In this document: in pieces, positions 7,710-16,800 of the stretch
Numbering within the stretch: the stretch's first letter is position 1
How the letters are laid out: each line of letters opens with the position of its first letter
DNA from: CAYVUV01 sp964455095
Lineage (GTDB): Bacteria; Desulfobacterota; Binatia; HRBIN30; CADEER01
NCBI GenBank assembly: GCA_964455095.1
Contig: CAYVUV010000366.1
Location: 1-19,738 of the forward strand
Direction of reading: 5' to 3'
Length of the DNA stretch: 19,738 nt
Notes under the pieces: generated by a model
What the model saw: only the letters and a program-made list of their open reading frames with translations
Database searches by the model: none
What the model was told of the DNA's origin: nothing
Position numbers and translations under genes: made by a program

Positions 7710-7973
7710 TCAGCGGTTACCAGTGCGGCGAATCCCGCCCGGCGACGGGAATCCGGTTCCGCGCCCTCGCCTGCCGCCGCTGGCTCCGGCGCCGTACTGC
7801 GAATCGTCTCCGACGAGCTCGAGCTCACCGGCCTCGACGAGCTTCTTGAGCGCGGCGCCCTCCGCGGCCCGCGCGGCGATCTGCCCGGTCTGACCCGGGC
7901 CCAGGTGCAGAGTCTTGCCGCCTGGCAGTGGGACGCTCAGGGGCTTGTTGGTCTTGTTGCTGACGGCTGGCAT
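7710..7973 (-). CDS. Small protein of unknown function
   Basis: An 87-residue reading frame starts at ATG 7973 behind a good ribosome-binding site (GGGAG, 7 nt upstream), which is the main reason to believe it. The first ~57 residues look like a compact beta-rich domain (KPLSVPLPGGKTLHLGPGQT, then LKKLVEAGELELV). The last ~30 are Gly/Arg/Pro-rich and probably disordered. I do not recognise the family with certainty; similar short 'LPGGKxLxLxPGxxxxI' proteins occur near phage-like and accessory genes. It is on the same strand as the PIN/DUF433 pair, 163 nt upstream, and divergent from the GST gene. Confidence 0.6.
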   Translation of the reverse strand: MPAVSNKTNKPLSVPLPGGKTLHLGPGQTGQIAARAAEGAALKKLVEAGELELVGDDSQYGAGASGGRRGRGTGFPSPGGIRRTGNR

Positions 7974-8086
7974 TCGTATCTCCCGTATCGACAGCCTCTA
8001 TGGTGTCACGTGTTGCAACGTTCGTCGACTGCCCTTGCAGCGACGCGGGGCGGCGCGATACGCGACTCGGCAAGGGGGTGATGGCG

Positions 8087-8731
8087 ATGAAGCTCTATCG
8101 GCTCGATTACAGCTGCTACGCGCGCAAGGCGCAGATGGCGCTCGATCTGCTCGGGCGGCGCTACGAGTGCATCGAGGTGCCGTTCGGCAATCGCACCGAG
8201 CTGGCGACGATCACCGGCGGCTACATTCAAGTGCCGGTGCTGGTCGACGACGCCGGCGTCGTGACCGTCGACTCGCGCGCGATTTGCGAAAAGCTGGTGC
8301 GCGAGGACAGCAGCGGGCGGCTGGTGCCCAGCACGTTGGAGGGGCCGATCTGGGCGTACGCCGATTGGTGCGACGGCCCGCTCGAGGACGTGCTCTTCCG
8401 CCTCGCCTCGCCGCCGACGCGGCGGCGCTTCACCGACGCGTGGGAACGCGCGCTCTACGTCTTCATCAAGGAGCGCAAGTTCGGCCGCGGCTGCGTCGAC
8501 GAGTGGGAGCGCGACCGCGCGGTGCTGCTGGCGCGCGCCAACGAGATGCTCGAGCCCACACGCGTGACGCTGCGGCAGCGGCCGTTCATCTTCGGCGACA
8601 CGCCCACGCTGGCCGACGCCGCGCTGTACGGACCCGCCATCATGCTCGAGGTGGTGGACCCCGCTCTGCCGACGGCCCTCGGGCCAGAGATCGTCGCCTG
8701 GATGCGCCGCGTCGAGGAGGCGGCGAAATGA
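8087..8731 (+). CDS. Glutathione S-transferase family protein
   Basis: A 214-residue protein with the two-domain GST layout. The N-terminal thioredoxin-like half starts MKLYRLDYSCYARKAQMAL, has the cis-proline motif QVPVL at about residues 48-52 and the glutathione-binding acidic-Ser motif in VDSRAI. The helical C-terminal half contains the family's FIFGDTPTLADAAL. It probably conjugates glutathione or a similar thiol to an electrophile, or acts as a maleylpyruvate-isomerase-type enzyme; the substrate cannot be told. AAGGGGG at 8072-8078 is well spaced for ATG 8087 and too close for ATG 8081, which fixes the start. It overlaps the following hydrolase gene by 4 nt. Confidence 0.85.
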   Translation: MKLYRLDYSCYARKAQMALDLLGRRYECIEVPFGNRTELATITGGYIQVPVLVDDAGVVTVDSRAICEKLVREDSSGRLVPSTLEGPIWAYADWCDGPLEDVLFRLASPPTRRRFTDAWERALYVFIKERKFGRGCVDEWERDRAVLLARANEMLEPTRVTLRQRPFIFGDTPTLADAALYGPAIMLEVVDPALPTALGPEIVAWMRRVEEAAK

Positions 8732-9672
8732 TCCGCCGCGGTCTCCTGTTCGTCGTGCTCTTCGCCGCCGCCTGTGCCGGCCCGCCACCGGCGGAGCTGG
8801 CGCGCAGCACGCCTTACACGCTGGCGCGCAACGACGGGCGGTTCGTCACCGTCAACGGCCTGCAGATGTTCGCCATCACCAAGGGCAGCGGCCGCGATAT
8901 CGTCCTGATCCACGGCAACCCGGCCAGTACCTACTCGTGGCGCAAAGTCATCGAGCCGCTCGCCGCGCACTATCGCGTGCACGCCATCGATCTGCCGGGC
9001 TACGGCTTCAGCGACAAGCCCGACGGCGCCAGCTATGCCCCCGATTGGATGGCGGCGCATGTCGTCGGCTACCTCGACGCGGCGGGGGTCGCGCAGGCCG
9101 TGCTGGTCGGCAACTCCATGGGCGGCTACGTCGCCACCGAAACCGCCATCCTGCACCCCAAGCGCGTCGCCGGGCTCGTGTTGATCGGCGCTGCCGGCCT
9201 GCCCCGGCCCGATCCGCCCCAGCCGCTCGCCTTCCGTCTGGCGCAATGGCCGATCCTCGGCCCGATCCTGCGCGCGCTGCCCGGACGCGGCCGCGTGCGC
9301 GAAGGCCTCGAACGCGCGGTGTACGACCCGTCGCAGATCACTGAAGCCGACGTCGACGCCTACTACGCGCCGCTGCGCACGGCGGGCGGTGACAACGCCT
9401 TCATCGCCCGCCTCGGGCATCATGTCCCCGACGACCGCCCCGCCCAGGTGCGGACCATCCGCGCCCCGACGCTGGTGCTCACCGGCGACACCGACCGGCT
9501 GGTGCCGGCAGCGATCGCCCGCCGCTATCACGACCTGATCGCGGGCAGTGAGCTGGTGGTGTTCGAACAGACCGGCCACCTACCGCAAGAGGAGCGCCCG
9601 GAACGCGTCGTGGCTGAGATCACGCGCTGGGTGGATGCGCATCCCGCTCAACGCAGCCCTGAGAATCCTTAG
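8728..9672 (+). CDS. Alpha/beta-fold hydrolase lipoprotein
   Basis: A 314-residue serine hydrolase exported as a lipoprotein. The signal peptide MIRRGLLFVVLFAAAC ends in a lipobox with Cys16. The mature part carries the oxyanion motif HGNPAS (62-67), the nucleophile elbow GNSMGG with Ser130, the likely acid Asp256 in LTGDTDRLVP and the catalytic His284 in GHLPQE. It most resembles haloalkane dehalogenase, epoxide hydrolase and C-C hydrolase relatives, but Ser as nucleophile argues for an esterase or C-C hydrolase. Its ATG overlaps the GST stop (ATGA), so the two are co-translated, perhaps acting on one xenobiotic or aromatic substrate on either side of the membrane. Which membrane it is anchored in is not clear. 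Confidence 0.88.
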   Translation: MIRRGLLFVVLFAAACAGPPPAELARSTPYTLARNDGRFVTVNGLQMFAITKGSGRDIVLIHGNPASTYSWRKVIEPLAAHYRVHAIDLPGYGFSDKPDGASYAPDWMAAHVVGYLDAAGVAQAVLVGNSMGGYVATETAILHPKRVAGLVLIGAAGLPRPDPPQPLAFRLAQWPILGPILRALPGRGRVREGLERAVYDPSQITEADVDAYYAPLRTAGGDNAFIARLGHHVPDDRPAQVRTIRAPTLVLTGDTDRLVPAAIARRYHDLIAGSELVVFEQTGHLPQEERPERVVAEITRWVDAHPAQRSPENP

Positions 9673-9754
9673 CCGCGAGAAAGCGCAAAAGGCACAAAAC
9701 AGTGGCGGGTCGTGAGCCGCTGATCTTTTGCGTCTCTTGCGCCTTTTTGCGGCC
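9672..9754. repeat. REP-like imperfect inverted repeat A
   Basis: It starts on the last base of the hydrolase stop codon. The left arm GCCGCGAGAAAGCGCAAAAG and the right arm ending CTTGCGCCTTTTTGCGGCC are near reverse complements over ~29 nt, with a 26-nt spacer. The complement of the right arm is related, without gaps, to the left arm of the element at 13800-13869 (23 of 30 identical). It could form a long hairpin and act as a terminator for the hydrolase operon. Confidence 0.65.
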
Positions 9755-9803
9755 AACCTTCCGGATCTGATTTCCGCATCGAGCGCGGCATAAGTTCCGT
9801 GCG

Positions 9804-9840
9804 TGCATTGCGTCTTGATGCAACAACCGCTACATATGCA
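9804..9840 (+). promoter_or_regulatory. Candidate promoter/operator of the Xre-RES operon
   Basis: TTGCGT (9808-9813) and TACATA (9831-9836) are 17 nt apart, an acceptable -35/-10 pair with a weak -10. The sequence TGCAT at 9804-9808 is inverted as ATGCA at 9818-9822 and again at 9836-9840, so a repressor binding these sites would cover the promoter. The start codon at 9844 lies almost at the predicted transcription start and has no clear ribosome-binding site, so a leaderless mRNA is possible. Prediction by eye only. Confidence 0.35.
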
Positions 9841-9843
9841 GTC

Positions 9844-10581
9844 ATGAGCGGAGCAGGCGAGCGCACACCGAGTAGACAGCATCGCCGGCTGGTGGCGCGT
9901 CGGGCGGGGCCGGCAGCTGGCGAGTGGGGCGATGCGATGGTGGCCGAGGCCGCGGCCCGCCTGACTGTCTCGCCGCGGCGGGTGCGCACGGCGCTGCAGG
10001 CAGCGGAGCACCTGACCGACGAGGAGCTGGTGGTGGTCGAGCGCCTGGCGCAGTTTGCGACCAGCGGCGCGCCGGCGGCGCGGCGCCGGGCCGTCGCGGC
10101 GGCGCTGGTGCGGGCGCTGGAATCGATCGCGCCAACGCGCGGCATCGATCCGCTGGCGGCAGTCGATGCGCCGATGGACGCGTCCGCGACAGCCGTGGCG
10201 GTGCTCCAGGGCGAGCTCGAGATGCAGGCGCGCCGCCGGCGGCTGCTGCAGCGCTGCGTCGGCGCGGCGGAGGCCAGCGTGCAGATCGGTCGCTCGCGGC
10301 AAGCGCTCGAACGGCTGCGCCGCGAAGGGCGTGTGCTGGCGCTGCGGGTCGGCAACCAGTGGCGCTATCCCGACTGGCAGTTCGAGCCCGACGCGCCGGG
10401 CGGCGTGGTGCCCGGATTGGGCGAAGTCCTCCAGCACCTGCGGCTCTCGCCGGCCGGTGCCGCCTTGTGGCTTACCGAGGCGGCTCCGAGCTTGCGCGAT
10501 CGGCCGCCGATCGAAGCCTTGCGCCGCAATGAGCGCGCGGCGGTGGTGCAGCTTGCCGCCGAGCACGGTCACATGCCTTGA
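9844..10581 (+). CDS. Xre/MbcA/ParS-type antitoxin for RES toxin
   Basis: A 245-residue protein whose C-terminal ~50 residues fit the toxin-binding DUF2384/MbcA-type domain (LRLSPAGAALWLTEAAP, then RDRPPIEALRRNE). Just before it lies a helix-turn-helix-like segment (SVQIGRSRQALERLRREG, about 145-162) followed by VGNQWRYPDWQ, which resembles an excisionase-style DNA-binding wing. The N-terminal half is Ala/Arg-rich and includes a second possible helix-turn-helix (RLTVSPRRVRTALQAA). The protein should neutralise the RES toxin encoded immediately downstream and repress the operon. The start is uncertain: ATG 9844 is chosen, with GTG 9799 and ATG 9937 as alternatives. It overlaps the toxin gene by 4 nt. 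Confidence 0.75.
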   Translation: MSGAGERTPSRQHRRLVARRAGPAAGEWGDAMVAEAAARLTVSPRRVRTALQAAEHLTDEELVVVERLAQFATSGAPAARRRAVAAALVRALESIAPTRGIDPLAAVDAPMDASATAVAVLQGELEMQARRRRLLQRCVGAAEASVQIGRSRQALERLRREGRVLALRVGNQWRYPDWQFEPDAPGGVVPGLGEVLQHLRLSPAGAALWLTEAAPSLRDRPPIEALRRNERAAVVQLAAEHGHMP

Positions 10582-11180
10582 GCCTCCCTGCGCCGCCGGC
10601 CGAGCTGCCCGCGCAACCGGCGGTACACACGCTGCGCCCCGGTGTGCGGTTGGTGCGTTTCTACGACGGCGGGCGCGGGCCGTGGCACCAGCCGCGCGCC
10701 TTCGGGCCGCTGTCGGACATGCGCTTCGACCACCACCTGCCGCCGCTCGGTGACAGCCCCGACCGCAGCGTCTGGTACGCCTCGTCGTCGCTGCTCGGCG
10801 CGCTGAGCGAGAGCTTCGGTCGCTTGGGACTGGTCGACCGGGCGGCCGGGCGGCGCGTCGCGGTAGTGCGCGCCGCAGCGCCGATCCCCCTGCTCGACCT
10901 CGTCGGCGTCGGCGCGCGCCGCATCGGCTTGACGCAGGAGATCGCCGCCACCACCGACTACGCCGGCGCCCAGGCCTGGGCGCGCGCCTGCTACGAACGG
11001 TACCCGGCGCTGCACGGCATTCGCTGGCGCGGTCGCCAGGCCGGCTCGATCTGCGTCGTCCTCACCGACCGCGCGCCGCGCACGGCGTTGGGGCTCGAAT
11101 CGGACCACGATCTCGCCGACCCCGCCGTCTGGCCGCGCCTTGCGCGTGCGGCGCGGAGTTGCAAGCTGCGCGTTGTGTAG
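10578..11180 (+). CDS. RES-domain toxin
   Basis: A 200-residue RES-domain protein. The family's name residues are visible: Arg27 in RLVRFYDG, Glu78 in LGALSESFGR and Ser157 in AGSICV. Arg49 (MRFDHH) and Tyr67 (VWYASS) are also in place. Characterised RES toxins such as MbcT and ParT modify or degrade NAD+ or ADP-ribosylate a host enzyme, so this is expected to be a metabolic toxin held in check by the upstream antitoxin. It starts with TTG at 10578, inside a TTGA overlap with the antitoxin stop; no other start would preserve the Arg27 region at normal spacing. A strong hairpin follows 25 nt after the stop. Confidence 0.85.
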   Translation: MSLPAPPAELPAQPAVHTLRPGVRLVRFYDGGRGPWHQPRAFGPLSDMRFDHHLPPLGDSPDRSVWYASSSLLGALSESFGRLGLVDRAAGRRVAVVRAAAPIPLLDLVGVGARRIGLTQEIAATTDYAGAQAWARACYERYPALHGIRWRGRQAGSICVVLTDRAPRTALGLESDHDLADPAVWPRLARAARSCKLRVV

Positions 11181-11204
11181 GGCTGCCGGCTGAACCTCCC
11201 CTAG

Positions 11205-11225
11205 CCCCTCCTTGGAAAGGAGGGG
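11205..11225. terminator. Bidirectional terminator hairpin between convergent genes
   Basis: CCCCTCCTT and AAGGAGGGG form a perfect 9-bp stem with a GGA loop. It lies between the RES toxin stop (11180) and the hydrolase stop (11242), so it can end both transcripts. There is no true T-run on either side. Confidence 0.6.
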
Positions 11226-11241
11226 GACCGGAATTCAGAAC

Positions 11242-12759
11242 TTAGCGCGGAAGGAGCGCTGCTTCGGGGACGCCGTCGATGTCGCTTAGCGTGACGCCGA
11301 GCAGCGCGGCGATGGTCGGCGCCAGATTGGTCGAGGGAACGGCATGCGGCAGCGCGCCACGGGCGATGCCCGGACCGCGGGCCACGATGAGGCCGTCGGG
11401 CGTGTGGTCGCCGGTGCGCCAGGAGTGGCCGGGATTCTCGATGCGCCCGATCCTGGGCGATATCAGGGCTCGAATCGGCGCCGCGCGACTCCACTCGACA
11501 GCGAGGTCGGGCAGGTCGTCGAAACACGGGCCGTCGAAGTGCTCGGACAGGCGCAGCACGCGGCTCACGGCCGGCGCTCCCGTGTCCGCATTGCGCAGTT
11601 GCATGAGATCGTCGGACACCTCGGCGCAGAATGTTTCGAACTCGTCCCCCGGTTGCACGCGCCCCTGCGGTTCGCGGCCGACGAGATTGACGCGGATCGC
11701 CGCCACGCCGTCGTTGTTCGGCACCTGGAAGCACCGGCCGCTAGGATCGAACGCGTGGGCGCTGGCCGCGACGTCGCGCACGAGCGGATCGCGCAGCGGT
11801 GCCAGCGCCGCGCGGACGGCCTTCGGCAGGCGCCGCCACAGACCCAACAGGGGCGCAGGAATGCGCCGCCGCGGCACCGGCTTGGCTGCGTGACCGAGCC
11901 GGTTGAGCACGGTGCCGAGCAAGGGTGTGGCATCGTACATCGGCCCCATACCGTGGCTGCAGTAGACGAACACGGTCGTGTCGGGTCCTGCCTGCGCCAG
12001 CAGCGTCCCAATTGCCGCGTCGGTCTGGCGGTAAATCTGTTCGAGCGGATCGCCCAGCGTGCGCGCGATCTGGCGGTCGTGTTGCGGGTGCGCGGGGTCG
12101 TGGACGAACCAGAGCTGGTGACCGACGCAGTGGGTTTCAGTCAACACCGCCAGGAGCAAATCCCACGGCGCGCGCGCGAGCACGTCACCAATCAGTGCCG
12201 TCTTGCGCGCCGAGCGTTCGCGCAGCGCTGCGTAGAGGGCGCCGGGCCACTCGTGCCGGGTGAAGAAGCCGTCGCAACGCCCGACCGGATCGCGGCCGAT
12301 GCGAGCCTCGATCTCGCCAGCCAGGTGCGGCGGCCAGGTGCAGAATCCGTGGCGTTCCGGGTCGTGCGTGCCCCAGTCGGCGATCTGGATGCCGTTCAGC
12401 TCCGCGACCAGCGGCGCCTTCGGCACGTCGATCACCGCGACGCGCCGGCCGGCGCGGCCGAGCGCGGCCCAGAACGGCTCGCAGTGCAGGTGCTCGGGCT
12501 CGAAGTCATACATCTCGTACGTCCCGGAGCGCATTTGGCGATAGCAGAACCTGCCGTGCCGAGCGGGAGACGCGCCAGTAAAGAACGTCGGCCACACGTC
12601 GCCTTCGAACACCGCGGGTGAGTTCGCCACCGTCGCCCAGGCACCGCCATCGAGCAGGGCACGGACATTGGGCAGCGCCCCCTCGTTGGCCCAGCGCAAG
12701 ACCAGGTTGGGGTCCCAGGCATCGGCGGCGAGGAACAGCACCTTCGGATGCGAGCGCAT
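11242..12759 (-). CDS. Alkaline phosphatase superfamily hydrolase (type I phosphodiesterase-like)
   Basis: A 505-residue protein of the alkaline phosphatase/nucleotide pyrophosphatase superfamily. The metal-binding strand is LFLAADAWDPN (Asp13), the likely nucleophile is Thr58 in DVWPTFFTG followed by SPARHG, and further metal ligands sit in LTETHCVGHQLW (about 206-217) and in GDHTPDG near the C-terminus. The usual 'SDHGM' motif is CSHGMGP here (about 267-273), so the normal Asp ligand is replaced by Ser; the metal site may differ or an offset residue may serve. No signal peptide is seen, so it is probably cytoplasmic. It likely cleaves a phosphomonoester, phosphodiester or nucleotide-sugar; the substrate is unknown. 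ATG 12759 is preferred over GTG 12819 because the first strand begins right after it. It is divergent from a glycosyltransferase gene. Confidence 0.8.
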   Translation of the reverse strand: MRSHPKVLFLAADAWDPNLVLRWANEGALPNVRALLDGGAWATVANSPAVFEGDVWPTFFTGASPARHGRFCYRQMRSGTYEMYDFEPEHLHCEPFWAALGRAGRRVAVIDVPKAPLVAELNGIQIADWGTHDPERHGFCTWPPHLAGEIEARIGRDPVGRCDGFFTRHEWPGALYAALRERSARKTALIGDVLARAPWDLLLAVLTETHCVGHQLWFVHDPAHPQHDRQIARTLGDPLEQIYRQTDAAIGTLLAQAGPDTTVFVYCSHGMGPMYDATPLLGTVLNRLGHAAKPVPRRRIPAPLLGLWRRLPKAVRAALAPLRDPLVRDVAASAHAFDPSGRCFQVPNNDGVAAIRVNLVGREPQGRVQPGDEFETFCAEVSDDLMQLRNADTGAPAVSRVLRLSEHFDGPCFDDLPDLAVEWSRAAPIRALISPRIGRIENPGHSWRTGDHTPDGLIVARGPGIARGALPHAVPSTNLAPTIAALLGVTLSDIDGVPEAALLPR

Positions 12760-12862
12760 GGCGTGCGTCCAACTACTAGTCACTCTCGCTGCGCGAACCA
12801 AGCCGTCGCGGCCTGACACAGGCGCGCCACTCTGCTAGCAAAGGCCGTCGCGAAGACCTGCC

Positions 12863-13780
12863 GTGCGTTGCTCAGTGATATTGCCGACCCGTGATCGGCG
12901 CGAACTGTTGCGCCAGTCCCTGGCGGCGCTGGCGTGTCAGGACCACGACGACTACGAAGTGATCGTCGTCGACGACGCGTCGACCGACGGCACCTCGGAG
13001 CTGGTGCGGCGCGAGTTCGCGCACCTGCGCCTGATGCGTTTCGAGCACAGCATCGGTTCGACGGCGGCGCGCAACCGGGCGCTGCCGTTCGCCAGCGGCG
13101 AGCTGATCGTGTTCACCGATGACGACTGTCTGGCGGCGCCGGACTGGCTGCGCCGGCACGTCGCGCACTACCGCGATCCGCGCGTCGGGGCGGCGGGTGG
13201 ACCGCTGAAGACGCGCAGCCCGAGTTTCTGCGACAAATTCTACGAAGCGCACTACCGGGAGGAGTACGAGGTCTGCCAGCGGCTCGAGCGACTCGACCAC
13301 TGGGAGCGGCTGGTCGCCGGCGACATGAGCATTCGCCGCACAGTGCTCGATCAGGTGGGGCTCCCCGACGAGCGCTTTCGCCACGGGGCCGACGCCGACA
13401 TGGCGCGCCGTGTCAGCCGCGCCGGGTACGTCGTGGTCCTCGATCCCGCGCTGGCGCTCACGCATCTGAAGACCTACACGCCGCGCTCATTTCTGCGCGA
13501 GCGCTTCAACAAGGCGTGCGGCTCGGTGATGGCTGACCTCAAGGACGGCACGTTGCGCGCGCGGCGTTTCGTGCCGGTGGTCAACCCGCTCGTGGCATGG
13601 CGGGCCTGGCAGAACTATCGCGCCATGTTCGGCGCGACGGCGTTGGACAGCGCCGCGTTCTGGGCCATGGAGGTGGTGGCGCGGGGCGTCGATGTGGCCG
13701 GCCGGAGCTACTACTACTGGACCGACGGTCGGGCGTTCCGGCACCAGATGGCGGCGGACCGGGAGCGCGCGCCCGGTTGA
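12863..13780 (+). CDS. Family 2 glycosyltransferase
   Basis: A 305-residue GT-A fold glycosyltransferase. The nucleotide-binding start CSVILPTRDRRELL is at residues 3-16, EVIVVDDASTDGT at 32-44, the AARN motif at 68-71 and the metal-binding DDD of IVFTDDDC at about 86-88. An acceptor-side acidic motif (GADADMARRV) follows near residue 170. No transmembrane segment is obvious, so it probably works at the inner face of the membrane on a lipid-linked or polysaccharide acceptor. It starts with GTG 12863, three codons before the first core strand; no upstream start is needed. Divergent from the phosphatase-family gene across 103 bp, which may hold both promoters; a joint role in cell-surface glycan or glycolipid metabolism is possible but inferred. 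Confidence 0.85.
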   Translation: MRCSVILPTRDRRELLRQSLAALACQDHDDYEVIVVDDASTDGTSELVRREFAHLRLMRFEHSIGSTAARNRALPFASGELIVFTDDDCLAAPDWLRRHVAHYRDPRVGAAGGPLKTRSPSFCDKFYEAHYREEYEVCQRLERLDHWERLVAGDMSIRRTVLDQVGLPDERFRHGADADMARRVSRAGYVVVLDPALALTHLKTYTPRSFLRERFNKACGSVMADLKDGTLRARRFVPVVNPLVAWRAWQNYRAMFGATALDSAAFWAMEVVARGVDVAGRSYYYWTDGRAFRHQMAADRERAPG

Positions 13781-13799
13781 CGCCCGAGATCAGACGGTT

Positions 13800-13869
13800 G
13801 GCCGCGGCAAGGCGCGAGAAACGCCGAAGGCCTCCGCCCTCTGTCGCGCTTCTCGCGCATCCTCGCCGC
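13800..13869. repeat. REP-like imperfect inverted repeat B
   Basis: The left arm (13800-13829, GGCCGCGGCAAGGCGCGAGA and on) and the right arm ending CTTCTCGCGCATCCTCGCCGC are imperfect reverse complements. The element sits 20 nt after the glycosyltransferase stop and 23 nt before the stop of the convergent cytochrome gene, so it may terminate both. Its left arm is related to an arm of the element at 9672-9754. Confidence 0.6.
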
Positions 13870-13891
13870 TAGCGACTCCGCGCGACGGGGC

Positions 13892-16800
13892 TCACCGGCA
13901 GTTGAGCACCTTGCCGCCGCCAGCCCATGTGCAAGCCGGGCTCGGACCGGCGAGCGACGCCTCGCCACATTGCCCGGCGAACTCCTGCGCCGCACCGCCG
14001 AGCACGACTTCCACGCTCACGGGCAGCTCGGCGGCTTCGACCTGGAAGTCGCCAGCGCGTCCTTTGATCTTGATCCGGTACGAGCCGGGCGTCGCACCGC
14101 TCTTGACGATGACTTTGGTGATCCCGCCGGCCAGGGCGCCGTTGGCATCCTTGAACGTCCAGCGCGTCCCGGCGCCGTTGCGCTTCCAGCCGGGGAGCGA
14201 CGGGCTGGCGGACTCGCCAGCCGGAATCTGCCGCGTGAACACCACGGGGTTGCCGGGTCCGCCTGTGACCGTGAACTGCAACCCGTTGGCGATCGGGTCG
14301 ATCGGCGGCGCCAGCACGGCGAGCTGCAGCTCACCGTCGAACTTGATCTTCTCGTCGCCACCGGGGGCCAGATTGTTCGAGATCTTCAGGCGGGCGCCGG
14401 TGATGTTGGCGCAGGGCGCCGGGCTGGCCGTGAAGGTCGGCGTCGCCGTCGGCGTATCGGTGGACGTCGGTGTGGCGGTCGGAGTGTTGGTGAACGTCGG
14501 CGTCGCCGTCGGTGTGCGCGTCGAGGTGAAGGTCGGCGTCGCCGTCCGGGTCGGTGTGCGGGTCGGTGTCGACGTCCGAGTCGACGTAGCGGTGAAGGTC
14601 GGCGTTTCCGTCGCCGTCGGCGTTTCGGTCGGCGTCGACGTCAGGGTCGGCGTCTGTGTCGGCGTGCGGGTCGGCGTGCGGGTGGGGGTGTTGGTCGGCG
14701 TCCGCGTCGCCGTCGCCGTATTGGTGGGCGTCGGGGTGAAGGTCGGCGTCGGCCCGCCCGGAATGCTATTTGGATCGGCCGGGTCGGACCCGCCATCGAG
14801 CTCGTCGCGATCGAAGAACCCGTCCTCATCGCGATCGACGCCGGCGCGCACCGCCGAGCCGAGCGGCGCGGCCGTGTACGTCAGCTCCTGGCCCGCCGTC
14901 GCGGCGAGCGCGCGCAGCGCGGCGTCACTGACCGGAGCCTCGGCGGTTTTGTCGCTCTGGAAGGTGCCGGCGCCGGTGCGATACCACCCGCGCTGCACGC
15001 CAGCCAGCGTGCCCTTGACGATCACGTCGCACTCCCCCGCCGCGGCGCGCGCCAGCATGTCGTTGATGCGCGTACCCACCGTTCCGGCGTTGGTGCTGGT
15101 GAGGGTAATCTGCTGGCCGACCATCGGCGCGATGTTGGTATCGAAGGCGAGCAGGAACTGCTCGACGTTGCGGCGCTGGGTGTCGTTCTGAAAGCCGACG
15201 GTGTCGGCGAAGGCGCTGTCGAACACGGTCGCGTTCAGGAAGCGGAACATGGTGTCGACGCTGCCGTCGTGGAGAAAGCCGAAGCCGCGGATCTGATCAC
15301 CCTTGTGGCCGTTGTCGCCGCCGCCGAGGAAGTCGATCTGCGGCATGCCGAACATCCCGACCTTCTGGTACATGTTGCGCAGGTGGGCGACTTTGAAGAT
15401 CTGCGTCTCGTTCTCGAAGCTCGCCTGGCCGTCGCCGCCGAAGAAGCCCTGCGCCGGATCGAGCGTGTGGCAGCCGACGCAGTTGAACCCGGTGCCGCCG
15501 CCGAGGGGCAGGCCGTCGGCGCGCCGACTGCCGGTCATGAAATTGCGCCCGGCCAGTTGGTTGCCGTTGAGCTGGTTGTCGAGGCTGCGGATCGGGTTGG
15601 GCGGGTAGACGACCTGCAGGATGAAGTCGGTGAAGGCCTGCATCTCCGCATTGGTCAGCGGACCGTTGCGGCCGAGCAGGCCGGCGAACGCGACGTTGAA
15701 CTTCTTGAACGCCGCGTCTTCGTCGAACGCCGAACCGCCCGGATCGTTGCCGCCGGTGCGGTCGCCGCGCCAGTGCATCGAGCCGTGATTGGCCATACCG
15801 CGCAGGCTCTGCGTGGTCATCGGGCCCTTCATGGGATGGAAATCGATGAACGTGTCCCCCGGTGCGAAGGTCTGCAGCTTGATCGGGATGGGATTGTTGA
15901 GCGTTTCGTCGTCTGGATTGCCGAGATCCCAGGCGAGACTGTCGAAGTCGCCGAAGATGTGACAGCTCGAGCACGACGCCTCGCCGTTGCTGGACGTGAA
16001 GAAGGCGTCGTAGAGGAAGCGCCGGCCGACCACGACGCTCGGCGGTTCGGGATTGTAGAGCGGCAGGTGATCGACTTCGGTCTTGGTGGCGGTGTCGATG
16101 ACGGCAATGCCGTTGTCGAAGCGAGTGAGCACGTAGAGGAACCCGTTGGTCTCGTCGAGCGCCAGGCCGCCGGGGCCGCCGCCGTTGACGGCGATGTAGT
16201 TCGCCCCATTGGGCGTGAAGGTGTCGTTGTCGAGCTGCGCGGTGTTGAAGACGCCGACCTTGCTCGACCCGAACGCGGCGACGTAGAGCGTCGTGCCGTC
16301 GCTCGTCAGCGCCATGTCGACCGGCGTCGCCAGGGTGTTGTCCTTGACCCCCACCGGTGCCGGACGCACGGTGTAGTTGATGTGCTTGTTCAGATGGCGC
16401 GGCAACACGCTGGCGCCATCGAGCACGGTGATCCGCGCTTCGTGCAGGTGGCCCTGCACGGTCGTGCCGCCGGTAGTGCCGGGCCCTTCGAAGCGCACCT
16501 CGTTGCGCGCCTCGGTGTTGGAGACGTACACCTTGCCGTTGGTCGGGTGGGCGATCATGTTGAAGAGCACCGTGCCGACGCCGCTGTAGAATCCCGCCGC
16601 GCCGGCCAGTTGCGCCGGCGGGGTGGACATGGCGTCGATGACGAACACGTCTTTGTCGGGCAGGTTGAAGCGCACCCCGTTGTTCCAGTTGCGGTTGAGC
16701 TGATCGACCCAATTGGTGCCGTTGAACTTGACGATCAACCCGACCTCGGGCCGGTTGGCGCCGTGCACGTCGTTTTCAGGCAGGGGCAAGCCGCCCGGCA

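Noticed and set aside
9580..10572. Minus-strand frames with CAFCAF-like peptides
   Set aside because: They arise from the REP-like inverted repeat at 9672-9754 and the antisense of the Xre gene.
13692..15191. Plus-strand frame with striking Val-Gly repeats
   Set aside because: The repeats are the complement of the Thr-Pro linker array of the cytochrome gene.
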